A stretch of DNA of 5,272 bases from Caryophanales bacterium (GCA_022781015.1 JALEUF010000017.1:1-5272), one strand, 5' to 3'; shown: positions 1 to 5,272, counted from the first letter of the stretch. Numbers and translations: made by a program. The notes: generated by a model from the sequence alone, not told the origin.

Positions 1-895
1 TAGCCTCCCCATTTTTTATCCTTCTATATTCATCATATTTCTCTCCGTTTGTAAGTCCGCTATGGAGAATAGCAACCCCATCACCAAACCTAGACTTAAA
101 GAAATTAACCATTCTAGGGGTTAAAGATATTTCAGGGACTAACATGATTACTCCCTTGCCTTCTTTTAGGTATAAAGAAGAAAGTTGTAAGTAGACCTCT
201 GTTTTTCCTGAACCAGTGACCCCCTGTAGTAGATTAATAGGTTTGGTCGAGTTATAAATCCCTTCCATTGCCTCTTTTTGCTCATAGTTCAAAATCGGGG
301 GGAGGGTAGGCTTGATTTCATCTAATCTAAGTCTATTTTTTTCTTTTAGTTTAGTCGCGAATATTCCTTTTCCAATAAGGGCATTAACTATGGAAACTGA
401 TCCAGCTTCTTTTTTTAATACTTCCCCATTTTCTTTTACTAACCTAAAGGCTTCGATTTGCTTTGGGGTTAACTCTGTTTCATCATCTTTTGCAATATAG
501 ACATATTTATCATAGGCAATCTTTGGGCCTTTTAAGGCAGAATAAGAAGGCTTTAAAGATGAAGGCAACATAGCCTTCAAAATGCTAATCAATGGGCATA
601 GATAATATGTAGATGCCTTCTTTGCCAATTCAAGAAGGTTTTCATCAATTAAAGGTTCTTTGTCAATTAATTCAATAATATAGTAATGATTTATTCCTGT
701 TTGTTTATCTAGTTCTTCTTTAATTAGATTAGTAGAAGAGACACTCATCACAAATCCAACTTTCTTTTCTTGCTTGCCAAATCTAACTAAAACCCTAGAA
801 AGGGGCTTGATATTTAGTGAAGAAGAAGCAAGGTAATCGAAAGTCTTCGACAAAGCGAATATTGAATGTTCGATAAAAACAGAAATGACTTGCAT
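1..895 (-). CDS. priA: Primosomal protein N' (PriA helicase), N-terminal 298 residues; 3' end beyond the left edge
   Basis: PriA is a 3'-to-5' superfamily 2 helicase that binds abandoned replication forks and reloads the replisome. The reading frame starts at ATG 895-893 and stays open to base 1. Residues 1-110 match the PriA 3' DNA-binding domain (FDYL near 19-22, VRFG near 37-40, Y97-Y98-L-C-P). Residues 110-200 fit the winged-helix segment. The helicase core begins near 203, with Walker A GVTGSGKTEVYL (225-236, Lys231), motif Ia LVPEISLTPRM (252-262) and the RFGD..ILHSGLTNGEKYDEYRRI segment (269-293). PriA is usually about 730-800 residues, so motif II onward, the zinc-binding region and the C-terminal domain are off the window. 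The start is well placed: PriA homology begins at residue 1. There is no Shine-Dalgarno sequence, and an extended -10 box ends six bases before the ATG, suggesting a leaderless mRNA. It lies 30 bp downstream of gmk. Identification is very secure. Confidence 0.96.
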   Translation of the reverse strand, partial: MQVISVFIEHSIFALSKTFDYLASSSLNIKPLSRVLVRFGKQEKKVGFVMSVSSTNLIKEELDKQTGINHYYIIELIDKEPLIDENLLELAKKASTYYLCPLISILKAMLPSSLKPSYSALKGPKIAYDKYVYIAKDDETELTPKQIEAFRLVKENGEVLKKEAGSVSIVNALIGKGIFATKLKEKNRLRLDEIKPTLPPILNYEQKEAMEGIYNSTKPINLLQGVTGSGKTEVYLQLSSLYLKEGKGVIMLVPEISLTPRMVNFFKSRFGDGVAILHSGLTNGEKYDEYRRIKNGEA

Positions 896-901
896 ATAAA
901 A

Positions 902-910
902 ATTATAACA
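902..910 (-). promoter_or_regulatory. Extended -10 promoter of priA (leaderless arrangement)
   Basis: On the minus strand the bases read TGTTATAAT, a perfect TATAAT with the TG of an extended -10 element. Exactly six bases (TTTTAT) separate it from the priA ATG. Transcription usually begins six or seven bases after the -10 box, so the +1 base would be at or next to the A of the ATG. No good -35 hexamer is seen at 16-18 bp upstream (CATAAC at 17 bp), which extended -10 promoters tolerate. The same spacing occurs at rqcH. Confidence 0.65.
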
Positions 911-914
911 TAAG

Positions 915-935
915 AAAAAAAGGCGTTATGCCTTT
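915..935 (-). terminator. Intrinsic terminator of gmk, wrapped around its stop codon
   Basis: The minus strand reads AAAGGC, loop ATAAC, then GCCTTT, and continues to seven T in a row. This gives a 6-bp stem (three G:C and three A:T pairs), a 5-nt loop and a U-tract, the standard Rho-independent layout. The gmk TAA stop (928-926) lies inside the loop, so the hairpin overlaps the last gmk codons. The stem is short, so termination may be partial. It should separate gmk transcription from priA, whose -10 box begins only four bases past the T-tract. Confidence 0.7.
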
Positions 936-1498
936 AATTCCATTTCTTTTTTCATAATAGATGAAATTTCTTTTGTAGCCCTAGAAACTTCATCGTTAAG
1001 TACTTGGTATTTATAATAATGGGCTAGCTCCATTTCCCCTTTTGCCTTTGCTAACCTTTTCTTTATTACTTCTTCAGTTTCAGTTGATCTGCCTCTTATT
1101 CTTTCTTCTAGAGATTTAAAAGAAGGAGGTAAAAGGAAAATAGAAACGCAGTCTTTTACTTTTTCCAATACTTTTAATGTACCCTGCACATCAATTTCAA
1201 GAAGGACGTTCTTCCCTTCTTCTAATTGTTGCTCGACTTTATCCTTAGGGGTGCCATAGCTATTCCCTACAAAAGTAGCATGTTCAAGAAGGTTATCATT
1301 ATCTAGGTTTCTTTGGAATTCTTCCTTGCTAACAAAATAATAGTCCTTGCCTTCTTCTTCATGGGGTCTAATTGGCCTAGTAGTCATAGAAACGCTATAA
1401 TAAAGATTAAGAGACTTATCTTTCATAAGCTCTTTCCTGATTGTCCCTTTTCCGACTCCGGATGGGCCAGATAAGATAAATAGCAGACCTTTTTTCAT
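926..1498 (-). CDS. gmk: Guanylate kinase
   Basis: This enzyme phosphorylates GMP to GDP with ATP in the cytoplasm and is essential for guanine nucleotide and (p)ppGpp/GTP balance. The 190-residue product has the normal family length. Visible motifs are Walker A GPSGVGKGT (11-19), the GMP-binding signature TTRPIRPHEEEGKDYYF (39-55, with Arg41, Arg44 and Tyr53), E72 and SYGTP (80-84), EIDVQG (101-106), LPPS (123-126), and the lid and catalytic arginines RGRSTE (135-140) and Arg148. The chosen start, ATG 1498-1496, puts MKKGLLFILSGPSG at the family's usual N-terminus. A TTG at 1519-1517 is in frame but lies inside the predicted -10 element. The gene has its own promoter and its own terminator, so it appears monocistronic. 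In B. subtilis gmk is followed by rpoZ and coaBC, but here it is followed directly by priA. Confidence 0.97.
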   Translation of the reverse strand: MKKGLLFILSGPSGVGKGTIRKELMKDKSLNLYYSVSMTTRPIRPHEEEGKDYYFVSKEEFQRNLDNDNLLEHATFVGNSYGTPKDKVEQQLEEGKNVLLEIDVQGTLKVLEKVKDCVSIFLLPPSFKSLEERIRGRSTETEEVIKKRLAKAKGEMELAHYYKYQVLNDEVSRATKEISSIMKKEMELKA

Positions 1499-1509
1499 AT
1501 AATAGGTAA

Positions 1510-1538
1510 ATATTAGCAACCTAAAATGGCTAAATCAA
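1510..1538 (-). promoter_or_regulatory. SigA-type promoter of gmk
   Basis: On the minus strand a -35 box TTGATT (1538-1533) is followed after 17 bp by -10 box TAATAT (1515-1510). The -10 box is preceded by TGC, so it is also extended. Transcription is predicted to begin near base 1503, leaving a leader of about 5 nt (ATTAT) before the gmk ATG, too short for a Shine-Dalgarno sequence. It matches the vegetative consensus in both hexamers and in spacing. Confidence 0.7.
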
Positions 1539-1604
1539 CTAGACCAAGGCTATATATGGTTAATTTTTACTATAAAAAAGCAGATATTTTTTGTTTTCTA
1601 TTGA

Positions 1605-1632
1605 TTTATAAGACAATCCAAAATGATATACT
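1605..1632 (+). promoter_or_regulatory. Extended -10 promoter of rqcH (leaderless arrangement)
   Basis: The extended -10 TGATATACT lies at 1624-1632. Six bases (TAACCC, 1633-1638) separate it from the ATG at 1639, so transcription should begin at or within a base of the start codon. The -35 region is weak: TTTATA (1605-1610) is 16 bp away, and a better TTGATT (1601-1606) is 20 bp away. An in-frame TAA at 1633-1635 rules out any start further upstream, and no purine-rich ribosome binding site precedes the ATG. Confidence 0.62.
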
Positions 1633-1638
1633 TAACCC

Positions 1639-3021
1639 ATGTATCCACGTCTAGATGAATTCTCTTCCTATGTAACTAAATTAAATTCGAGGTTAAAAGA
1701 AACCAAATTATTTAGGTTATCTATCGCCTCTGATAAGACTTTTTCCTATTACCTAAAAGGGAAAGATAGACTTGTATTTTCTTTTGATGGATCTAACCCA
1801 TCTATCTATATTGGGGATTCTAAATTAATAAATGTCCCTTCTACTTCATCTATTTTCTTTTTCCTAAGGAAGAATATTTCTGATGGAATTATTAGAAATA
1901 TAACTCAAGTCAATAATGACCGAATCATTAGCTTTGAAATTGAAACCATTGACTCCATATATCAAAAAATAACCTATTATTTAATCGCCGAATTAATTCC
2001 TACTAAACCAAATTTCCTGATTCTAGATAAAGATAAACATATTATCATGGTCTTAAATCCTTCGACTTTAGAAAGCAAGAGGATATTGACTAGAGGCGCT
2101 ATATATAATCCCCCCGATAATGCAATGGATATTAAGGATAAGAAGGATTTTGATATAGATTCATTCTTTGCCTTTTGTTTGGATAACGAATCAAAGGAAG
2201 AAGAAAGAAAATTATTAAATAAATATTCCCCATATATCAAACAAATCAAATCTAAGAAAAAATCATTAGAAAGAAAACTAATCGCGATTAATAAAGATAT
2301 AGAAGATGGTAATAAGCATATTAATGATGATGAAATCGGGAATTACATATTCATGAATATGGATAATATAAATCTAGACTGCGGCGAATTTGATTATTAT
2401 GGGAAGAAGATAAAACTAGATAAGAGATTATCTTTAGCTAGAAATGCCGAATATTATTTTTCTTCTAGCAAGAAAAGTAAAGAAAAGATAAATAAAGGAA
2501 AAGAGAATCTAGAAAAGGCTCAAGCCGAATTAGAAGAAATCACTAACCTAATTGATTTTATTTCTTCTTTATCTGCGCCTAGATTAGCCACCTATTTCTC
2601 TAGCCTTGACCTTAAGAAAAAGGAAAATAAAATTGAACTCCCTAGTTCAAAATATCCATATATAGTTGAACATGAGGGGACTAGATATGCATTCGGACAT
2701 AATGCTTCTAGCAATGATTTTTTGACTTTCGTCTATTGTTCAAATAAAGAATATGGTTTTTTCCATGTTAAAGATAACCATGGGTCCCATCTAATTCTAG
2801 AAAAGGAGAATCCTAGCAAGAAAGAAATAGAACTTGCCTGCGAGCTTAGCCTTCTTTCTTCTAAATTAGATTTTGGTGAAGTCATATATTGCAAAAGGAA
2901 AGATATAAGGAAAGGAAATAAGCCTGGAGAAGTTAAATTATCTAGTTATGAATCCTTCTATATTAGGAAAATATCCCCTTTGGCAGTTTCTTTATTTAAT
3001 AACAGGAAAAAGAAATTATGA
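1639..3021 (+). CDS. rqcH: RqcH/NFACT-family ribosome quality-control protein, short form (460 aa)
   Basis: RqcH, the bacterial relative of Rqc2/NEMF, binds stalled 50S-peptidyl-tRNA complexes and recruits tRNA-Ala to add alanine tails that mark nascent chains for degradation; older annotations call it fibronectin-binding protein. Residues 1-160 form NFACT-N, with FFFLRKNISDGIIRNITQ (73-90) and the functionally important Asp-Arg pair at 94-95 (NNDRIISF), ending at RGAIYNPP (152-159). Residues about 205-305 are the charged coiled coil, with IKLDKRLSLARNAEYYF (258-274). Residues 345-445 are NFACT-R: FGHNASSND (352-360), FFHVKDNHGSHLIL (374-387) and KGNKPGEVKL (425-434). B. subtilis RqcH is about 570 residues; the deficit falls mainly between 160 and 205, where the helix-hairpin-helix region is largely lost. 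The conserved EIMGRHSN segment is degenerate (AELIPTKPN, 117-125). The start is fixed by an upstream in-frame stop. The downstream kinase overlaps by ATGA. Family assignment is secure; full activity is inferred. Confidence 0.9.
   Translation: MYPRLDEFSSYVTKLNSRLKETKLFRLSIASDKTFSYYLKGKDRLVFSFDGSNPSIYIGDSKLINVPSTSSIFFFLRKNISDGIIRNITQVNNDRIISFEIETIDSIYQKITYYLIAELIPTKPNFLILDKDKHIIMVLNPSTLESKRILTRGAIYNPPDNAMDIKDKKDFDIDSFFAFCLDNESKEEERKLLNKYSPYIKQIKSKKKSLERKLIAINKDIEDGNKHINDDEIGNYIFMNMDNINLDCGEFDYYGKKIKLDKRLSLARNAEYYFSSSKKSKEKINKGKENLEKAQAELEEITNLIDFISSLSAPRLATYFSSLDLKKKENKIELPSSKYPYIVEHEGTRYAFGHNASSNDFLTFVYCSNKEYGFFHVKDNHGSHLILEKENPSKKEIELACELSLLSSKLDFGEVIYCKRKDIRKGNKPGEVKLSSYESFYIRKISPLAVSLFNNRKKKL
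3004..3007 (+). promoter_or_regulatory. Weak ribosome binding site of the kinase gene
   Basis: AGGA lies 10 bases before the ATG at 3018, inside the last codons of rqcH. The spacing is longer than ideal. Because the ATG overlaps the rqcH TGA stop as ATGA, translation probably relies partly on termination-reinitiation coupling. Confidence 0.45.
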
Positions 3022-3818
3022 ATAATTATAAATCCTTAATTGATAACACTCCTGCTTCCTTTAGCAAATTAACTACAGGTACATCAAATCAGATATACGC
3101 CTCCAATGAATTATTGATTAGAAAGAAAATAAATAATGAAGTAGATAAAGATTTTAATTTGCCTGAAGCTGAATTTAATATCTATAAAAGCCTAAAAGGG
3201 AATAGAATTGCCCCTACTTTATTTTATTTTGATGAAAACGGGAATAAGGTCGAAGAGTTTATAAAGAGTAGAGAATTTGATAAGAATAATAAAGAAGACA
3301 TCATTAAGGTAGCAAATGTTATAAAAGAACTACATGCCCTACCTATTTTTGACAATCAGGATGAATTTAACTTGATGCAAAGATTATCTTTTTATAAGAA
3401 AGATATTGAATCTCCATTTAAAGAAGAAAAGCAAATTGTAAGAAGGGCAATCAATATAATTAATTCTTCCAAGCAAGTCATTTCCCATAATGACCTTTGG
3501 AGTGGCAATATCCTAATAGATGAAAATAGAGCCTATCTAATTGATTTTGAATTTGCATCAATCAATTCATATTATTTTGATTTGGCTTCCCTAATTGAAG
3601 AAAATGCCTTAGACAAAGAAATGATTTCCTATTTCCTTAACCAATTCGATTTAGACGAAAAAGAAATAAGGGATATATATGCATTAATCCCATTTTTAGA
3701 TATCCTTTGGTATTATTGGGCTTTAGCTAGATATAAAGAAACTTCGCTGGATAATTTCTTAAATATAGCTAATTCCAAGAAAGCATATTACTTAGATAAT
3801 TTGGATTTCTTCTTATAA
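3018..3818 (+). CDS. Choline/ethanolamine-kinase-like (LicA-type) phosphotransferase
   Basis: This 266-residue cytoplasmic kinase belongs to the choline kinase/aminoglycoside phosphotransferase fold. The nucleotide loop is LTTGTSNQIYAS (18-29), with the likely ATP-binding lysine at 36 or 37 and a helix glutamate near 50-52. The hinge region is APTLFYFDENGNKVEEFI (65-82). The catalytic loop is SHNDLWSGNIL (156-166), with His157, catalytic Asp159 and Asn164. The metal-binding motif is LIDFEFASINSYYFDLASL (174-192), with Asp176 and Asp188. The HND...GN and IDFEF..N...FD forms resemble choline kinases (LicA) more than aminoglycoside kinases, which usually have HGD. The true substrate is unknown; phosphocholine or phosphoethanolamine decoration of surface polymers is possible, but no licC or licD gene is visible. 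It starts inside the rqcH stop, so it is co-transcribed and probably translationally coupled. Its last 31 bp overlap the 3' end of the opposing HD gene. Confidence 0.8.
   Translation: MNNYKSLIDNTPASFSKLTTGTSNQIYASNELLIRKKINNEVDKDFNLPEAEFNIYKSLKGNRIAPTLFYFDENGNKVEEFIKSREFDKNNKEDIIKVANVIKELHALPIFDNQDEFNLMQRLSFYKKDIESPFKEEKQIVRRAINIINSSKQVISHNDLWSGNILIDENRAYLIDFEFASINSYYFDLASLIEENALDKEMISYFLNQFDLDEKEIRDIYALIPFLDILWYYWALARYKETSLDNFLNIANSKKAYYLDNLDFFL
3788..3818. other. Tail-to-tail overlap of two convergent genes
   Basis: The kinase stop (TAA 3816-3818, plus strand) lies inside the HD gene, and the HD stop (TAA 3790-3788, minus strand) lies inside the kinase gene, so 31 bp code on both strands. 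I see no GC-rich hairpin with a T-tract on either strand here, so the two transcripts probably run into each other and have complementary 3' ends. Confidence 0.85.
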
Positions 3819-4315
3819 AGCTTTCTTTCTTTTAAAGTCGATATCTTATCGGCAAAAGAAACAATTAAAGCTTCTTTGCATCTAGGCAAGATAAAGCAAA
3901 GTGGGAACATATGCGAAGCGATGATATTGGCCTCAGTTTTAGAGATATCAAAATCATTTTTGGCATTCTTTAAGGCATATAAAGGATGCTTATAGGCATG
4001 ATGAGGCAATCTATTTTTCTTATCATGCCAATCATAAAGGAAATAATCATGTAAAAGAGCGCCTCTTACTAATGATTTGATATCGCATTTAATGTTAAAT
4101 CTAGCCACAATCTTAAGTGATTCAACAGCAACATTATGGCAATGCTCAAAAATAGAAGAACACCCATGTTGGATTAATTCCTTATTTTTTAGATATGCTG
4201 GGTTAGATAAAATCTCCTCCCCTAGAATATCAACAAGGGCGTTATATTTTTCTTCTCCTTCCTTGCCATAGGTTAAGGAAGATAGATCATTTATTCTTAG
4301 TTTTTCTTTTTTCAT
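3788..4315 (-). CDS. HD-domain metal-dependent phosphohydrolase
   Basis: This 175-residue cytoplasmic protein has the histidine/aspartate pattern of the HD superfamily, whose members hydrolyse phosphate esters such as nucleotides and cyclic dinucleotides. Likely metal ligands are His58 or His60 (FEHCHNVA, 56-63), the HD pair His89-Asp90 (RGALLHDYFLYDWH, 84-97), His106 and His110 (HHAYKHPLYAL, 105-115), His135 (ASHMFPL, 133-139) and Asp156 (SFADK, 153-157). The extra histidines between HD and the final Asp suggest a two-metal centre. The layout resembles a common but poorly studied Firmicutes HD family, and the substrate is unknown. The start ATG 4315-4313 has AGGA six bases upstream. The gene overlaps the preceding VanZ-like gene by 29 bp and so is its operon partner. 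The C-terminal Lys/Ser-rich tail (163-175) lies mostly in the overlap with the convergent kinase. Confidence 0.85.
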   Translation of the reverse strand: MKKEKLRINDLSSLTYGKEGEEKYNALVDILGEEILSNPAYLKNKELIQHGCSSIFEHCHNVAVESLKIVARFNIKCDIKSLVRGALLHDYFLYDWHDKKNRLPHHAYKHPLYALKNAKNDFDISKTEANIIASHMFPLCFILPRCKEALIVSFADKISTLKERKLYKKKSKLSK

Positions 4316-5272
4316 TTATTTTCCTAATGAATAGGATCAATAGGTATATAACTGTTACGAGCAAAAATCCAGATAAATAACCTGCATAATCAATGCTAGC
4401 GTCGATTATGGATGGACCTCTTCTTAATGAAGGTATAGCCTGGAATGATTCAGATAATAAGGCAATAAAGAAGCCAAATAGAACTACACATGGGTATATA
4501 TAATATTTATCTTTTTTCGATTTAAATGAAGATAGATATAAAGTAATAGAAGCAAATATCCCTTCAAATCCGAATAAAAGGAAATGACCTAATATCTTTC
4601 TTAACGAATAATGGACTTTAGCTTCATCTTCTTTTGCAATAGTTGGGGCTTCAATTGATTTTAATTTGTATTCTTTTTTAAATTCACCCATGGAGACAAC
4701 TATATTTATCTCCCCTGCCTTATTTATTTTAAAAGATGGGTAAGAGGTGTCGTTATTATATATTTCAATATTATCCCCTTCGAGATGAATCTTGCCTTGA
4801 CTTGCATTCTTTGGATTAAATATTGGATTCAAATAGACTAGATCTCCTGCAACAAATTCATGATTAGTAAAATCGACTTTAGAATTATTGACACTTGGAG
4901 ATAATTCAAACGAAGTAGCCTTTAATTCTTTTGAGGTTAGATTAATATCAAAACTAGAATTAGTCCCGATAAATCTGCCTCTTATTTTTACTTCTCCTAA
5001 ATCTCTATATCCGAATACTTTTGGGCTAATTAATTCATACACGTCCCCATTATTTTTCTTATAATAGCTATTCAATACCTTGCCAATTAAAGGATTGCTA
5101 GATGAATAAGTTATAGGATAATCAAACGGCAAATTAATTCCGCATTCATCAATAAAATCATAATCTAGTGGATGTAAATCCTTACTTTCTACTATAGGAG
5201 TTGAAGAAGGAAAAGTTCCAACTGAATTAACCTTTATTCTAGATACTTCTTTTTCATTTAATAACAAGGAAG
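4287..5272 (-). CDS. VanZ-like membrane protein with a large extracellular Ig-like region; 5' end beyond the right edge
   Basis: The frame is open to the last base; the leftmost candidate start, TTG 5267-5265, has no supporting signal and lies in the middle of the protein. Numbering from that TTG, residues about 10-110 and 118-205 look like two bacterial Ig-like (Big_2-type) domains: ITYSSSNPLIGKV (52-64), GEVKIRGRF (91-99), then VYLNPIFNPKNASQG (144-158) and FKINKAGEINIVVS (179-192). Residues 219-316 form a VanZ-like domain with three hydrophobic helices (about 225-247, 257-275 and 292-314) and its polar signature: His228, then SESFQAIPSLRRGPSIIDASIDYAGYLSG (272-300) with Glu273, Gln276, Arg283, Asp289, Gly296 and Gly300. 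The tail is basic and probably cytoplasmic. VanZ was named for teicoplanin resistance, but most homologues are of unknown function; involvement with the cell surface is inferred. It overlaps the HD gene downstream by 29 bp. Confidence 0.78.
   Translation of the reverse strand, partial: SLLLNEKEVSRIKVNSVGTFPSSTPIVESKDLHPLDYDFIDECGINLPFDYPITYSSSNPLIGKVLNSYYKKNNGDVYELISPKVFGYRDLGEVKIRGRFIGTNSSFDINLTSKELKATSFELSPSVNNSKVDFTNHEFVAGDLVYLNPIFNPKNASQGKIHLEGDNIEIYNNDTSYPSFKINKAGEINIVVSMGEFKKEYKLKSIEAPTIAKEDEAKVHYSLRKILGHFLLFGFEGIFASITLYLSSFKSKKDKYYIYPCVVLFGFFIALLSESFQAIPSLRRGPSIIDASIDYAGYLSGFLLVTVIYLLILFIRKINEKRKTKNK
4322..4326 (-). promoter_or_regulatory. Ribosome binding site of the HD gene
   Basis: The minus strand reads TAGGA, then six bases to the ATG at 4315. 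This is a normal partial Shine-Dalgarno sequence, placed inside the 3' end of the VanZ-like gene. It supports the ATG that creates the 29-bp overlap, and it contrasts with the SD-less starts of gmk, priA and rqcH. Confidence 0.6.

Noticed and set aside
312..500. Plus-strand open frame of 62 codons
   Set aside because: It lies wholly inside priA on the other strand, has no ribosome binding site, and its product resembles no family.
1499..1519. Upstream TTG start adding seven residues to guanylate kinase
   Set aside because: The TTG overlaps the predicted extended -10 element, has no Shine-Dalgarno sequence, and would put residues before the family's normal N-terminus.
1539..1600. Riboswitch, T-box or other structured leader in the gmk-rqcH spacer
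   Set aside because: The predicted transcription starts leave almost no leader for either gene, and no conserved structured element is recognisable in the AT-rich spacer.
1977..2249. Minus-strand open frame of 90 codons
   Set aside because: It is antisense to rqcH, hydrophobic only because AT-rich coding sequence reads that way in reverse, and has no start signals.
3837..3853. Small inverted repeat CGATA-TCT-TATCG as a bidirectional terminator for the convergent operons
   Set aside because: The stem is only 5 bp and AT-rich, has no adjoining T-tract, and lies in codons for the HD protein's conserved ADK motif.
4077..4271. Plus-strand open frame of 64 codons
   Set aside because: It is antisense to the HD gene, whose conserved motifs span the same bases.
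5265..5267. TTG as the true start of the VanZ-like protein
   Set aside because: The frame stays open through base 5272, there is no start signal, and the Ig-like region would lack a signal peptide or membrane helix before it.
1..5272. Mycoplasma-type code with UGA read as Trp
   Set aside because: Trp is TGG in the kinase and HD genes, no recognised gene contains internal TGA, and TGA ends rqcH and the VanZ-like gene at sensible places.
1..5272. CRISPR arrays, transposons, tRNA or rRNA genes, phage or defence modules
   Set aside because: I saw no direct-repeat arrays, transposase or integrase motifs, cloverleaf sequences or rRNA-like stretches on either strand.

Overview
The window reads as a compact, AT-rich chromosomal segment (by eye about one third G+C) of a low-GC bacterium, most plausibly an uncultured member of the Bacilli such as an Erysipelotrichales-, RF39- or Acholeplasma-like lineage. 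The evidence is Firmicutes-type versions of PriA, guanylate kinase and an RqcH/NFACT protein, and A/T-rich codon choice. Trp is encoded by TGG, no recognised gene has an in-frame TGA, and TGA ends two genes, so the standard bacterial code applies, not the mycoplasma UGA=Trp code. The exact taxon cannot be fixed from this sequence.

Layout. Minus strand, left part: the first 298 codons of priA (running off the left edge) lie just downstream of gmk. An intrinsic terminator wraps around the gmk stop codon, and priA has its own extended -10 promoter. A 140-bp divergent spacer separates gmk from a plus-strand pair: a shortened RqcH/NFACT-family protein and, overlapping it by ATGA, a choline-kinase-like phosphotransferase. 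This pair converges on a minus-strand pair: a protein with Ig-like domains and a VanZ-like membrane domain (5' end beyond the right edge), followed with a 29-bp overlap by a small HD-domain phosphohydrolase. The two operons overlap tail-to-tail by 31 bp. No stretch over 300 bases lacks a gene.

Functionally, gmk (GMP to GDP), priA (replication restart) and rqcH (ribosome-associated quality control) are housekeeping genes. In Bacillus subtilis, rqcH (yloA), gmk, rpoZ, coaBC and priA lie in one neighbourhood, so this is a rearranged and condensed version with rpoZ and coaBC absent between gmk and priA. The kinase, HD hydrolase and VanZ protein are of unknown specific role; the VanZ protein suggests a cell-surface function.

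The most distinctive signal is regulatory. rqcH and priA both show the arrangement TGN-TATAMT-six bases-ATG with no Shine-Dalgarno sequence, so their mRNAs are predicted to be leaderless. gmk has a full promoter that leaves only about 5 nt of leader. The two genes internal to operons instead carry AGGA-type ribosome binding sites. I found no clear new defence or mobile system.
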